The translations under genes were made by a program, and so were the position numbers. The notes under the pieces were generated by a model that saw only the letters and a list, made by a program, of their open reading frames with translations, ran no database searches and had not been told where the DNA came from. A stretch of DNA of 64,000 nucleotides from Pseudomonas monsensis (GTDB lineage Bacteria > Pseudomonadota > Gammaproteobacteria > Pseudomonadales > Pseudomonadaceae): NCBI RefSeq assembly GCF_014268495.2, contig NZ_CP077087.1, positions 1,367,501 to 1,431,500 on the forward strand, in the 5' to 3' direction. Shown piece by piece: positions 16,962-24,313 of the stretch (its first letter is position 1; each line of letters begins with the position of its first letter).

Positions 16962-16982
16962 AAGCCCGGAAACATTGGGCTT
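16962..16982 (+). terminator. Weak stem-loop after the deacetylase-like gene
   Basis: AAGCCC (16962-16967) pairs with GGGCTT (16977-16982) over a 9-base loop, 10 bases after the stop codon. There is no strong T run, so termination here would be weak. Confidence 0.35.
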
Positions 16983-17011
16983 GGGGCGATTTTCTTGAAG
17001 AAAACGATGCG

Positions 17012-17109
17012 GGCGGACTTCCGACTCTAACGGTGTCGGGGGAGTCCGCCAAGGGCTTTTCGTCACTTTGCAAAATAAACTTAAAAAAACCGTCAAAGTG
17101 CTTTTTTAT
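17012..17109 (+). other. Two strong consecutive hairpins, the second followed by a T run (possible sRNA or terminator)
   Basis: GGCGGACT (17012-17019) pairs with AGTCCGCC (17043-17050), with CCGAC/GTCGG nested inside. Then CACTTTG (17064-17070) pairs with CAAAGTG (17094-17100), followed by CTTTTTTAT (17101-17109), which resembles an intrinsic terminator with a large loop. It lies in a 349-base gap between two same-strand genes. It may be a compound terminator, a small RNA, or part of the leader of the PhoH-like gene; no known RNA family was recognised. The rest of the gap (17110-17300) shows no gene. Confidence 0.4.
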
Positions 17110-17300
17110 GTCATGGGTTTTGGAGTATTACGAAGACAGACCGCCGAAACCTGCAACACAGGTGGCGTCTCCCAAGACCCATTTTGTGTGCAGTTCATCT
17201 GCTCCTCGAACAAGAGCTTCGCAGGTGAATTCGGCAGTCACTTCGAGGCGCAGCACCGCCGAGGTATTGCGTCGAATGGCTCCCACAAAGGTGACCGAGT

Positions 17301-18695
17301 ATGGATGATCACGGACGTAGCCCTTCTTCCAACCAGCCAATCCTTTATGTACTCGATACCAACGTATTGATTCACGATCCAAACGCCCTGCTGAATTTCG
17401 AAGAACACCACGTCGCGATCCCGATGACCGTGCTCGAAGAGCTGGACAAGCTCAAGAGCGGGCATCACAGCGTCGCGGCCGAGTGCCGCCAGGCCATCCG
17501 GCTGATCGACAAGACCCTGGGCGATGCTTCCCCGGAAGACGTTGAACTGGGTGTACCGATCCAGCGTGGCAAGGGCGGTCCGAAGGGCTTGCTGTCAATT
17601 CTGATGAGCAAGCAGGCCGAATCGAGTCTGATTCTGCCCGAGCATCTGAACGACAACAAAATCATCAACCAACTGATCGACCTGCACACTCGCGATCCGA
17701 AAAAACCGGTAGTGCTGGTTACCAAAGACATCAACATGCGCCTCAAGGCGCGCGCCTGCGGGATTGATGCCGAGGATTACAGCACCGACCAACTGGTCGA
17801 TGACGTGTCCTTGCTGCCCAACGGCTACCACAACATGACCGGCTCCTTCTGGGACCGCGTCAGCAAGGTCGAAACCCGTCAGGATCACGGTCGCACCTGG
17901 CACCAGGTGCAACTGATCGACAACCTTCCTGCGGTGCACATCAACGAGTTCATCATTGATGAACAGGGCTTCGTGGGCTGGATCAAGGAGATCGACGAGG
18001 CCAAGCTGCTGATCCTCGATCTGCATCAGGAACCGCTGCTGCACCAGGAAGCCTGGGGGCTCAAGCCACGCGACATCTATCAGAGTCTGGCGCTGTACGC
18101 GTTGCTCGATCCGGACATTCACCTGGTTAACCTGTCGGGTGCCGCAGGCTCCGGTAAAACCATTCTGGCGCTGGCCGCAGCCATCGAACAGACCATGGTC
18201 AGCAAGCGTTATCGGCGCATCATTGCCACCCGCAGCGTGCAGGGTCTGGACCAGGAAATCGGCTTCCTGCCCGGCACCGAAGCGGAAAAAATGGAGCCTT
18301 GGCTGGGCGCCATCACCGACAACCTCGAAGCCTTGCACATGGATGACGAAAACACCCATGGCAGCGTCGACTACATCCTCAGCAAAGTGCCGTTGCAGTT
18401 CAAATCGCTCAACTACATTCGCGGTCGCAGCTTCCAGCAGAGCCTGATCCTGATCGACGAATGCCAGAACCTCACGCCGCACCAGATGAAAACCATCATC
18501 ACCCGGGCCGGCGCCGGTTCCAAAGTGGTGTGCCTGGGCAACCTGGCACAGATCGACACCCCTTACCTGTCCGCGACCAGCTCCGGGCTGACCTACCTGA
18601 CCGAACGCTTCAAGGACTTCCCCAACGGTGTGCACATCACCCTGCAAGGGGTGCCTCGCTCGATCCTGGCCGAATACGCCGAATCTCACCTCTGA
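17301..18695 (+). CDS. PIN domain-PhoH ATPase (PhoH2-type ribonuclease/helicase)
   Basis: The 464-aa product joins an N-terminal PIN nuclease domain (about 14-160; Asp19 in V-L-D-T-N-V-L-I-H-D, Glu47 and Asp143 as likely metal ligands) to a C-terminal PhoH ATPase with Walker A G-A-A-G-S-G-K-T (280-287) and Walker B L-I-D-E (384-387). PhoH2 proteins in mycobacteria act as RNA helicase-ribonucleases. AAAGGTG lies 7 bases before the ATG. It precedes moaCDE, the same order as in P. aeruginosa, but a repeat-filled gap separates them. Confidence 0.92.
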   Translation: MDDHGRSPSSNQPILYVLDTNVLIHDPNALLNFEEHHVAIPMTVLEELDKLKSGHHSVAAECRQAIRLIDKTLGDASPEDVELGVPIQRGKGGPKGLLSILMSKQAESSLILPEHLNDNKIINQLIDLHTRDPKKPVVLVTKDINMRLKARACGIDAEDYSTDQLVDDVSLLPNGYHNMTGSFWDRVSKVETRQDHGRTWHQVQLIDNLPAVHINEFIIDEQGFVGWIKEIDEAKLLILDLHQEPLLHQEAWGLKPRDIYQSLALYALLDPDIHLVNLSGAAGSGKTILALAAAIEQTMVSKRYRRIIATRSVQGLDQEIGFLPGTEAEKMEPWLGAITDNLEALHMDDENTHGSVDYILSKVPLQFKSLNYIRGRSFQQSLILIDECQNLTPHQMKTIITRAGAGSKVVCLGNLAQIDTPYLSATSSGLTYLTERFKDFPNGVHITLQGVPRSILAEYAESHL

Positions 18696-18699
18696 GAGG

Positions 18700-18850
18700 A
18701 GCAGCTCCAAGCCGCAAGCTGCAAGTGGTCCAAGTGAACTTCACTTGCCGCTTGAAGCTTGCGGCTTTCGGCTGTTTAAATGCGAGCTTTCCTGACGCCT
18801 GCCTACCGCGCTTTTAACTTGCCGCTTGTAGCTTGCCGCTTGCAGCTGCC
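18700..18850. repeat. Intergenic repeat (AAGCTGCAAG family) between phoH2 and moaC
   Basis: Several direct and inverted copies of GCCGCAAGCTGCAAG / CTTGCCGCTTGTAGC fill the gap. The last copies end about 5 bases before the moaC ribosome site. Strong secondary structure is expected in any read-through transcript. Confidence 0.75.
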
Positions 18851-18864
18851 TCAAGGAGGCCCCC

Positions 18865-19338
18865 GTGCTGACTCATCTCGATTCCCAAGGTCGCGCCAAC
18901 ATGGTCGACGTCACCGAAAAAGCCGTGACGTTCCGTGAAGCGACGGCTCAAGCGCTGGTGCGCATGCTCCCCGAAACGCTGCAGATGATCGTCAGCGGCG
19001 GCCATCCCAAGGGCGACGTGTTTGCCGTGGCGCGCATTGCCGGCATTCAGGCCGCGAAGAAGACCAGCGATCTGATCCCGCTGTGCCATCCGTTGATGCT
19101 GACCGGCGTCAAAGTCGAACTCAGCGCTGAAGGCGATGACAGCGTGCGCATCGTCGCCCGTTGCAAGCTCTCCGGGCAGACCGGCGTCGAGATGGAAGCC
19201 CTGACCGCTGCCAGCGTCGCCGCGCTGACCATCTATGACATGTGCAAAGCCGTGGATCGCGGCATGACCATCGAAAGCGTACGTCTGCTGGAGAAAATCG
19301 GCGGCAAGAGCGGGCACTTTCAGGCGGAGCAGCCATGA
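18865..19338 (+). CDS. moaC: Cyclic pyranopterin monophosphate synthase MoaC
   Basis: MoaC converts 3',8-cyclo-7,8-dihydro-GTP to cyclic pyranopterin monophosphate, the first stable molybdenum-cofactor intermediate. The 157-aa product has the conserved P-L-C-H-P-L segment (about 71-76) and G-V-E-M-E-A-L-T near 109-116. It starts at GTG (18865) with AAGGAGG 5 bases before it. Its stop overlaps the moaD start (ATGA at 19335-19338), so the three moa genes are translationally linked. Confidence 0.97.
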   Translation: MLTHLDSQGRANMVDVTEKAVTFREATAQALVRMLPETLQMIVSGGHPKGDVFAVARIAGIQAAKKTSDLIPLCHPLMLTGVKVELSAEGDDSVRIVARCKLSGQTGVEMEALTAASVAALTIYDMCKAVDRGMTIESVRLLEKIGGKSGHFQAEQP

Positions 19339-19577
19339 ACCTGACCGTGAAGTTTTTCGCCCGTTACCGTGAGGCGCTGGGGGTTGATTCGGTAAAGGTC
19401 GAAGGTGATTTCGCCACTGTCGATGACGTGCGCGCATTGCTCGCGCAACGTGACGGCGCCGAGGTGTTGAGCGAGCAGAACCTGATGTGTGCGCGCAACG
19501 AGGATCTCTGCCAGCTCGACGAGCCAGTGGTCGATGGCGACGAAGTGGCGTTTTTCCCCACCGTGACCGGAGGCTGA
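19335..19577 (+). CDS. moaD: Molybdopterin synthase small subunit MoaD
   Basis: MoaD is the ubiquitin-like sulfur carrier of molybdopterin synthase. The 80-aa product ends in the required Gly-Gly, which is adenylated and thiocarboxylated. The start ATG at 19335 overlaps the moaC stop. It pairs with MoaE, which begins 3 bases later. Confidence 0.96.
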   Translation: MNLTVKFFARYREALGVDSVKVEGDFATVDDVRALLAQRDGAEVLSEQNLMCARNEDLCQLDEPVVDGDEVAFFPTVTGG

Positions 19578-19580
19578 GGC

Positions 19581-20033
19581 ATGGCGATTCGTGTGCAGGC
19601 CACGCCGTTCGATCCGGGTGCCGAAGTCAATGCGATGCATGCGGCCAATGTCGGCGTCGGGGCGGTGGTGAGTTTTGTCGGTTATGTGCGCGACTTCAAC
19701 GATGGGCTCGATGTCGCCGGGATGTTCCTCGAGCACTACCCGGGCATGACCGAAAAAGCCCTGGGCAAGATCGCTGTAGAAGCCGAGCAGCGCTGGCCGT
19801 TGCTGAAACTGGAAGTGCTGCACCGCATCGGCGCGCTGGAGCCCGGCGAGCCGATCGTCTTTGTCGGCGCCGCCAGCGCCCATCGCCAGGCCGCATTCGA
19901 TGCCTGCGCCTTTGTCATGGACTACCTGAAAACCCGTGCGCCGTTCTGGAAGAAAGAAAACACCAGCGACGGCCCGCGTTGGGTCGAAGGGCGTGACAGC
20001 GATCACGCCGCCGCCGATCGCTGGAAGAAATAA
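19581..20033 (+). CDS. moaE: Molybdopterin synthase large subunit MoaE
   Basis: MoaE forms the heterotetramer with MoaD and transfers sulfur to cPMP to make molybdopterin. The 150-aa product has the conserved core V-G-A-V-V-S-F-V-G-Y-V-R near 25-36 and the catalytic lysine region F-W-K-K-E near 117-121. It is last of moaCDE; a REPIN follows at 20059. Confidence 0.96.
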   Translation: MAIRVQATPFDPGAEVNAMHAANVGVGAVVSFVGYVRDFNDGLDVAGMFLEHYPGMTEKALGKIAVEAEQRWPLLKLEVLHRIGALEPGEPIVFVGAASAHRQAAFDACAFVMDYLKTRAPFWKKENTSDGPRWVEGRDSDHAAADRWKK

Positions 20034-20058
20034 GTCCTCTAGCGCCTTCGAATCCGCC

Positions 20059-20148
20059 ATCGCTGGCAAGCCAGCTCCCACAGGGTTTTGCGTCGTGCAC
20101 ATATTTTTTGCGCACCACTGAAACTGTGGGAGCTGGCTTGCCAGCGAT
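20059..20148. repeat. REPIN (GGGAGCTGGCTTGCC class)
   Basis: Inverted REP pair (20059-20082 and 20125-20148) after moaE, same class as in the algK region. The gap 20034-20335 otherwise holds a short CAGTCTGGCCGCTCGTAGC-type repeat (20255-20290) and must contain the promoter of the binding-protein gene; no clear -35/-10 pair was picked. Confidence 0.9.
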
Positions 20149-20254
20149 GAGGCTATCTGCAACACCAAAAAACCTCGCAGACACTCTCTTCTCCCTGATT
20201 GACGACTTGTACCTATGAGTCCAATATGGATTTCCAAGTACAAAAAACAGCTTC

Positions 20255-20290
20255 AGTCTGGCCGCTCGTAGCTCCCCGCTTCTAGCTGCT
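20255..20290. repeat. Fragment of the GCTGCAAGC-type intergenic repeat
   Basis: GGCCGCTCGTAGCTCCCCGC and TTCTAGCTGC resemble the repeats at 18700-18850 and 42690-42795. It lies 45 bases upstream of the binding-protein start. Confidence 0.5.
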
Positions 20291-20335
20291 CTTCTTCATC
20301 TTGCCAAACCAACAACAACCCGCGAGAGAACGAAC

Positions 20336-21112
20336 ATGAAGAAATTCCCCCTCATCACCGGTCTGGCCCTGAGCCTGTTGGCGTGCACCAGCGCGTTCGC
20401 CGCCGAGCAAACCCTGCGCATCGGTATCGAAGCGGCTTACCCGCCGTTCGCCTCGAAAACCGACAAGGGCGAAATCGTCGGGTTCGACTACGACATCGGC
20501 AATGCCCTGTGCGCGCAGATGAAGGTCAAGTGTGTGTGGGTCGAGGGTGAGTTCGACGGTCTGATTCCTTCGCTCAAGGTGAAGAAAATCGACATGGCCC
20601 TGTCGTCGATGACCATCAACGAAGATCGCAAGAAGTCGGTGGATTTCACCCACAAGTACTATTTCACTTCGTCGCGGCTGGTGATGAAGGACGGCGCCAC
20701 CGTCGATGATCAGTACGCCAGCCTCAAGGGCAAGAACGTCGGCGTGCAGCGCGCCACCACCACCGACCGTTATGCCACCGAGGTGTTCGAACCCAAGGGC
20801 ATCAACGTCAAGCGCTACAGCAACAACGAAGAAATCTACATGGACCTGGCGGCCGGACGCCTCGATGCCATTTTTGCCGACACCATTCCGTTGAACGACT
20901 TTCTGTCGATGCCGCGCGGCAAGGGCTATGCGTTTGTCGGGCCGGAGCTGAAGGATCCGAAGTATGTGGGCGAGGGCGCCGGGATTGCGGTGCGCAAGGG
21001 CAATGCCGAGTTGGTCAGCCAGTTGAACACGGCCATCGACGGGATTCGTGCGAGTGGCGAGTATCAGAAAATTTCCGAGAAGTATTTCAAGTCCGACATC
21101 TACGGCGACTGA
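20336..21112 (+). CDS. Periplasmic basic-amino-acid ABC transporter binding protein (PA3865-like)
   Basis: This 258-aa family 3 solute-binding protein has a type I signal peptide (M-K-K...A-F-A, residues 1-22) and the LAO/ArgT-type body (L-R-I-G-I-E-A-A-Y-P-P-F-A). It should bind arginine, ornithine or lysine in the periplasm. No permease or ATPase is adjacent, so it probably uses another system's membrane parts. It lies convergent to dauR, and the equivalent P. aeruginosa gene sits beside dauBAR and is linked to D-arginine use, which supports arginine as substrate. GAGAG lies 6 bases before the ATG. Confidence 0.88.
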   Translation: MKKFPLITGLALSLLACTSAFAAEQTLRIGIEAAYPPFASKTDKGEIVGFDYDIGNALCAQMKVKCVWVEGEFDGLIPSLKVKKIDMALSSMTINEDRKKSVDFTHKYYFTSSRLVMKDGATVDDQYASLKGKNVGVQRATTTDRYATEVFEPKGINVKRYSNNEEIYMDLAAGRLDAIFADTIPLNDFLSMPRGKGYAFVGPELKDPKYVGEGAGIAVRKGNAELVSQLNTAIDGIRASGEYQKISEKYFKSDIYGD

Positions 21113-21121
21113 TCGTCCGCT

Positions 21122-21210
21122 ATCGCTGGCAAGCCAGCTCCCACAGGTTTTTGGGTGGACACAAACGCTGTGTTCGATTCAATAACTGTGGGAGCTGGCT
21201 TGCCAGCGAT
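21122..21210. repeat. REPIN between convergent genes (GGGAGCTGGCTTGCC class)
   Basis: Inverted REP pair 21122-21145 and 21187-21210 fills the gap between the binding-protein stop (21112) and the dauR stop (21237). Its position suits a bidirectional transcription stop. Confidence 0.9.
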
Positions 21211-21236
21211 GGGGCCGCAACTGTCAATTCAGATCT

Positions 21237-21863
21237 CTAGCCCTTCAATTCCTTCAGGTGCTTGTACACCGTCGCCCGCCCCATGTTCAGCACATTGGCC
21301 ACATAGTTCGACGCGCTCTTGCCCTTGAACGCGCCCTCGGCGTGCAGGGCCAGCACCAGCTCGCGTTTGTGATCGCGGGTCAGCAGATTCAGGCTCAGCT
21401 GCCGCTCGCGCAGCCAGGCGTGGAGGAAGGTGTTGATGCGCTCCTGCCAGTCATCGCGAAACAGAGAGTCCGGTTGCGGGATCAGTTTGCTCGGCGACAG
21501 AAACAGGTCCAGCGCCGCCTTCGCATTTTCGAACAGCGAAATATTCAGGTTGATGCACAGCACCGCCAGCGGCAGACCTTCGCTGTCGCGCAATACGGTG
21601 CTCAGGCTGCGGATTTTCTGACCGTCCCAGTTGAGCTTTTCGTACGGGCCGATGTTGCGGTCGCTGACATCTTCGCTAAGCATGTCTTCCAGCGACGACT
21701 CATCACCGATCACTCGCTTGGACAGATTGTTGGCGATGTAGTCGACCTTTTGCGTGCGCAGGTCGTGCAGCACCACTTCGGCGTGGGGAAAGAACAGCGT
21801 GGCGATGGCGTCGGCGATGGCACGGAAGTTATCCAGTGCCGGATCGAATTCGGGGGCAGTCAT
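21237..21863 (-). CDS. dauR: Transcriptional regulator DauR (YheO-PAS/HTH)
   Basis: The 208-aa product has an N-terminal YheO-like PAS domain (about 8-120) and a C-terminal DauR-type helix-turn-helix (V-A-N-V-L-N-M-G-R-A-T-V-Y-K-H-L near the end). DauR of P. aeruginosa represses dauBAR and responds to D-arginine. The frame extends to 21956, but the ATG at 21863 has GGAG upstream and fits the family. It is third in dauB-dauA-dauR, 92 bases after dauA. Confidence 0.9.
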   Translation of the reverse strand: MTAPEFDPALDNFRAIADAIATLFFPHAEVVLHDLRTQKVDYIANNLSKRVIGDESSLEDMLSEDVSDRNIGPYEKLNWDGQKIRSLSTVLRDSEGLPLAVLCINLNISLFENAKAALDLFLSPSKLIPQPDSLFRDDWQERINTFLHAWLRERQLSLNLLTRDHKRELVLALHAEGAFKGKSASNYVANVLNMGRATVYKHLKELKG

Positions 21864-21955
21864 GACTGTTGAGCTCCAGGCGGCGTCAGCGCCCCCGTGC
21901 ACGGGGGCGCTGCGAGTGTGCCGCAATCCGTTGGGCGCGTCATCCGCAGGGGCCA

Positions 21956-23083
21956 TCAGCGCAGCCGTGAAGGGGAGAGCATGGCGCGGCTGAGGCCGAA
22001 CTGCTGCAGATGCTCCGGCAACGACTGACCGCGCACCAGTGCCGCACTGGCCTGGCCCATCGCCGGTGAAGTCTGGATACCGTAACCGCCCTGCGCCGCG
22101 ACCCAGAACAGCCCCGGCACCTGCTGATCGAAACCACTGAGCAGGTCACCATCGGCGACGAAGCTGCGCAAACCGGCCCAGGTCCGGGTCGGGCGGCGGA
22201 TGGTCAGCGTCGTGGCTTCTTCGATCTGGTAGATGCCCATGGCGATGTCCAGCTCCTCCGGCTGCACGTCGTGAGGTTCGACCGGATCGGCATTCGCTGG
22301 CGAGCCGAGGAACATCCCGGCGTCGGGCTTCATGTAGAACGATTCGTCGAGGCTGACCAGCATCGGCCAGTGATGAATGTCGACGCCTTCGGGCCCGGCG
22401 AAGATAAACGCGGCGCGGCGTTTCGGTTGCAGGCCCAGCGGGCGGGCGCCGGCCAATGCGCCGATCTTGTCGGCCCAGGCGCCGGCGGCGTTGATGATGA
22501 TCGGGGCGCTGAACGTCTGGCTATTGGTTTGCACTTGCCACTGGCCGTCAGCGTCGCGACTCAGGCTCAGTACCTCGCAATCGGTGTGGACTTCACCGTT
22601 GTTGCGGCGGATGCCGCGCAGGTAACCCTGATGCAGAGCGTCGGTGTCGATGTCGCTGGCGGTCGGGTCGTAGATCGCGCCATGGACTTTGTCCCGACGC
22701 AGGATCGGCAGACGGGCGCAGGCTTCGTCGGCGCTGAGTAATTGCATCTCCGGTACCGTGGCTTTGGCGCTGAGGTACTGGTTGTTCAGTTCAGCGGCGT
22801 CGCCGGTGAAATCGACAGTCATTTCGCCGCGCGGGGTCAGCAATGGATGCTCGCAGAAGCCACTCGGCGGCTGATCGAAAAACTCACGGCTGGCGAGGGT
22901 CAGCGCGCGCACCTGCGGCGTTCCGTACGCGGCGGTGTAGAGCGCCGCCGAGCGTCCGGTGGAGTGGTAAGCCGGGTGCGACTCACGTTCCAGCACGATC
23001 ACTTTGGCGTGCGGCGACAGCCAGAAACCGGTGGAAGCGCCGGCAATTCCGCCGCCAATGATGATGAAGTCTGCCTGGCTCAT
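21956..23083 (-). CDS. dauA: FAD-dependent D-arginine dehydrogenase DauA
   Basis: DauA oxidatively deaminates D-arginine and other D-amino acids to the imino/2-keto acid, passing electrons to the respiratory chain. The 375-aa product has the FAD-binding motif G-G-G-I-A-G-A-S (10-17) and the active-site segment S-T-G-R-S-A-A. Tyr53, Glu87, Arg222 and a Ser-Phe-Tyr at 248-250 match residues known in P. aeruginosa DADH. Residue 48 is Leu, where I recall the P. aeruginosa enzyme having His48. Gene order and similarity support the name; substrate range may differ. Confidence 0.9.
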   Translation of the reverse strand: MSQADFIIIGGGIAGASTGFWLSPHAKVIVLERESHPAYHSTGRSAALYTAAYGTPQVRALTLASREFFDQPPSGFCEHPLLTPRGEMTVDFTGDAAELNNQYLSAKATVPEMQLLSADEACARLPILRRDKVHGAIYDPTASDIDTDALHQGYLRGIRRNNGEVHTDCEVLSLSRDADGQWQVQTNSQTFSAPIIINAAGAWADKIGALAGARPLGLQPKRRAAFIFAGPEGVDIHHWPMLVSLDESFYMKPDAGMFLGSPANADPVEPHDVQPEELDIAMGIYQIEEATTLTIRRPTRTWAGLRSFVADGDLLSGFDQQVPGLFWVAAQGGYGIQTSPAMGQASAALVRGQSLPEHLQQFGLSRAMLSPSRLR

Positions 23084-23127
23084 GAATGTCTCCGGGGTGG
23101 ACGCGATATCGAGAAGTTCGCGATCTC

Positions 23128-23219
23128 CTGCAGGAGTGAGCCTGCTCGCGATAGCGGTATATCAGTCAACGATAATGTTGAATGTAAAAGCGCTATCGCG
23201 AGCAGGCTCACTCCTACAG
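23128..23219. repeat. REPIN of a third class (GAGTGAGCCTGCTCGCGATA)
   Basis: Inverted pair CTGCAGGAGTGAGCCTGCTC / GAGCAGGCTCACTCCTACAG with a core containing AATGTTGAATGT. It lies between dauB and dauA within the operon, so it would form a stem-loop in the dau mRNA. Confidence 0.9.
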
Positions 23220-23232
23220 GGGATTTGGGGTG

Positions 23233-24177
23233 TTAGTTGGTCAAGTGATAAAGCGCATTGGCCAGGGCGATGTCTTCCAGGCCCAGACCAATTGAACGGA
23301 AAAATACGTGACGGTTGTAACCGGGGCGCGGCACTTTCTCGCTGAGCAGGTCGGCGAGGTCACCGACGATCAAATCCTTGCTCCAGCCATGCTGTTCGGT
23401 CGCGATCAGCATCTCACCGGCCGAACCCGGCGTGGTCAGACGATAGTCACAGAATACCTGCATGTCGCCCAGGTTCTGCGGCGGCACTTCATGGGCGCGC
23501 GGGGCGTTGGTGCTGATCGAGGTGATCAGCGCCGGTTTGCTCAAGGTGGCCGGGTCGATGACCGGCCCGGCGGACGAGGTGCAGAGCATGATCACGTCAG
23601 CATCGTCGAGGGCGGTGTCGCGGCTGTCGGCAATTTTCACGCCCGGGAAGATCGCTTTCAGCTGCGCCCGGGTTCGCGCATCTTCCGACAGGCTCGGCGA
23701 ATACACGCTGATGCTCTGCCAGTCGCGCAAGCCTTTCACATAATGAAGATGTGCCTGAGCAACCTTGCCGCTGCCGATGATCGCCAGTCGCGACGCATCC
23801 AGCGGGGCGAGGGCATCGACCGCCACTGCCGTGGTCGCGGCGGTACGTGCGGTGGTCAGTTCAGCGGCATCGCACAGCAGCAGTGGCTGACCGGTGTGCA
23901 TCGACATCAACAGTGTCCACGCTGTTACCAGTGCACCTTGCTCGCGAACGATATACGGCGAGGTTTTCACGCCGTACACACCGTCCTCGGCCAGCACGCC
24001 CAGATAATTGATGAAGTCGCCGGCACCCTGCGGGAATTCCACCAGTTGCTGCGCCGGTTGCACGGCATGGCCGGCGGCAAGATCGCGGAACAGCTTGCGC
24101 AGGATCTGCGGCACATCAATGCGCGCCAGCAGCGCACGAGCCTCGGCTTGGTCAATCACGTAGGGCTTACTGGACAT
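23233..24177 (-). CDS. dauB: Anabolic NAD(P)H-dependent L-arginine dehydrogenase DauB
   Basis: DauB belongs to the ornithine cyclodeaminase/mu-crystallin family and reduces 2-ketoarginine with ammonia to L-arginine, completing D-to-L conversion with DauA. The 314-aa product has a Rossmann motif I-I-G-S-G-K-V-A-Q-A near 133-142 and the family's substrate-binding K-x-S-P region (about 70-73). It is the first dau gene; a large palindrome lies just upstream (24192-24239). A REPIN separates it from dauA. Confidence 0.9.
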   Translation of the reverse strand: MSSKPYVIDQAEARALLARIDVPQILRKLFRDLAAGHAVQPAQQLVEFPQGAGDFINYLGVLAEDGVYGVKTSPYIVREQGALVTAWTLLMSMHTGQPLLLCDAAELTTARTAATTAVAVDALAPLDASRLAIIGSGKVAQAHLHYVKGLRDWQSISVYSPSLSEDARTRAQLKAIFPGVKIADSRDTALDDADVIMLCTSSAGPVIDPATLSKPALITSISTNAPRAHEVPPQNLGDMQVFCDYRLTTPGSAGEMLIATEQHGWSKDLIVGDLADLLSEKVPRPGYNRHVFFRSIGLGLEDIALANALYHLTN

Positions 24178-24191
24178 GTCAGGCTCCGCGG

Positions 24192-24239
24192 TCTAGATGT
24201 AAACTAATTTGTCCATTATGGACTTTTAGTTTTGTCTAG
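24192..24239 (-). promoter_or_regulatory. Large palindrome upstream of dauBAR (candidate DauR operator)
   Basis: The sequence is built symmetrically around GTCCA-TTA-TGGAC (24211-24223), flanked by AAACTAA/TTAGTTT arms and then TCTAG (24192-24196) / TCTAG (24235-24239). The whole 48-base imperfect palindrome ends 15 bases before the dauB start codon. The natural candidate ligand is DauR, encoded in the same operon. Confidence 0.6.
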
Positions 24240-24264
24240 CAAGCGCCTGATGAACTGCCGGGCG

Positions 24265-24298
24265 AAAAAAAAGCGCAGTCCGTCGCCGGCTGCGCTTC
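24265..24298 (-). terminator. Intrinsic terminator of rhlB
   Basis: On the minus strand AAGCGCAG pairs with CTGCGCTT across a short loop and runs into a T run of about eight. It lies 16 bases after the rhlB stop and just before the dauB promoter region. Confidence 0.9.
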
Positions 24299-24313
24299 TT
24301 TTAATGGCGTCGC

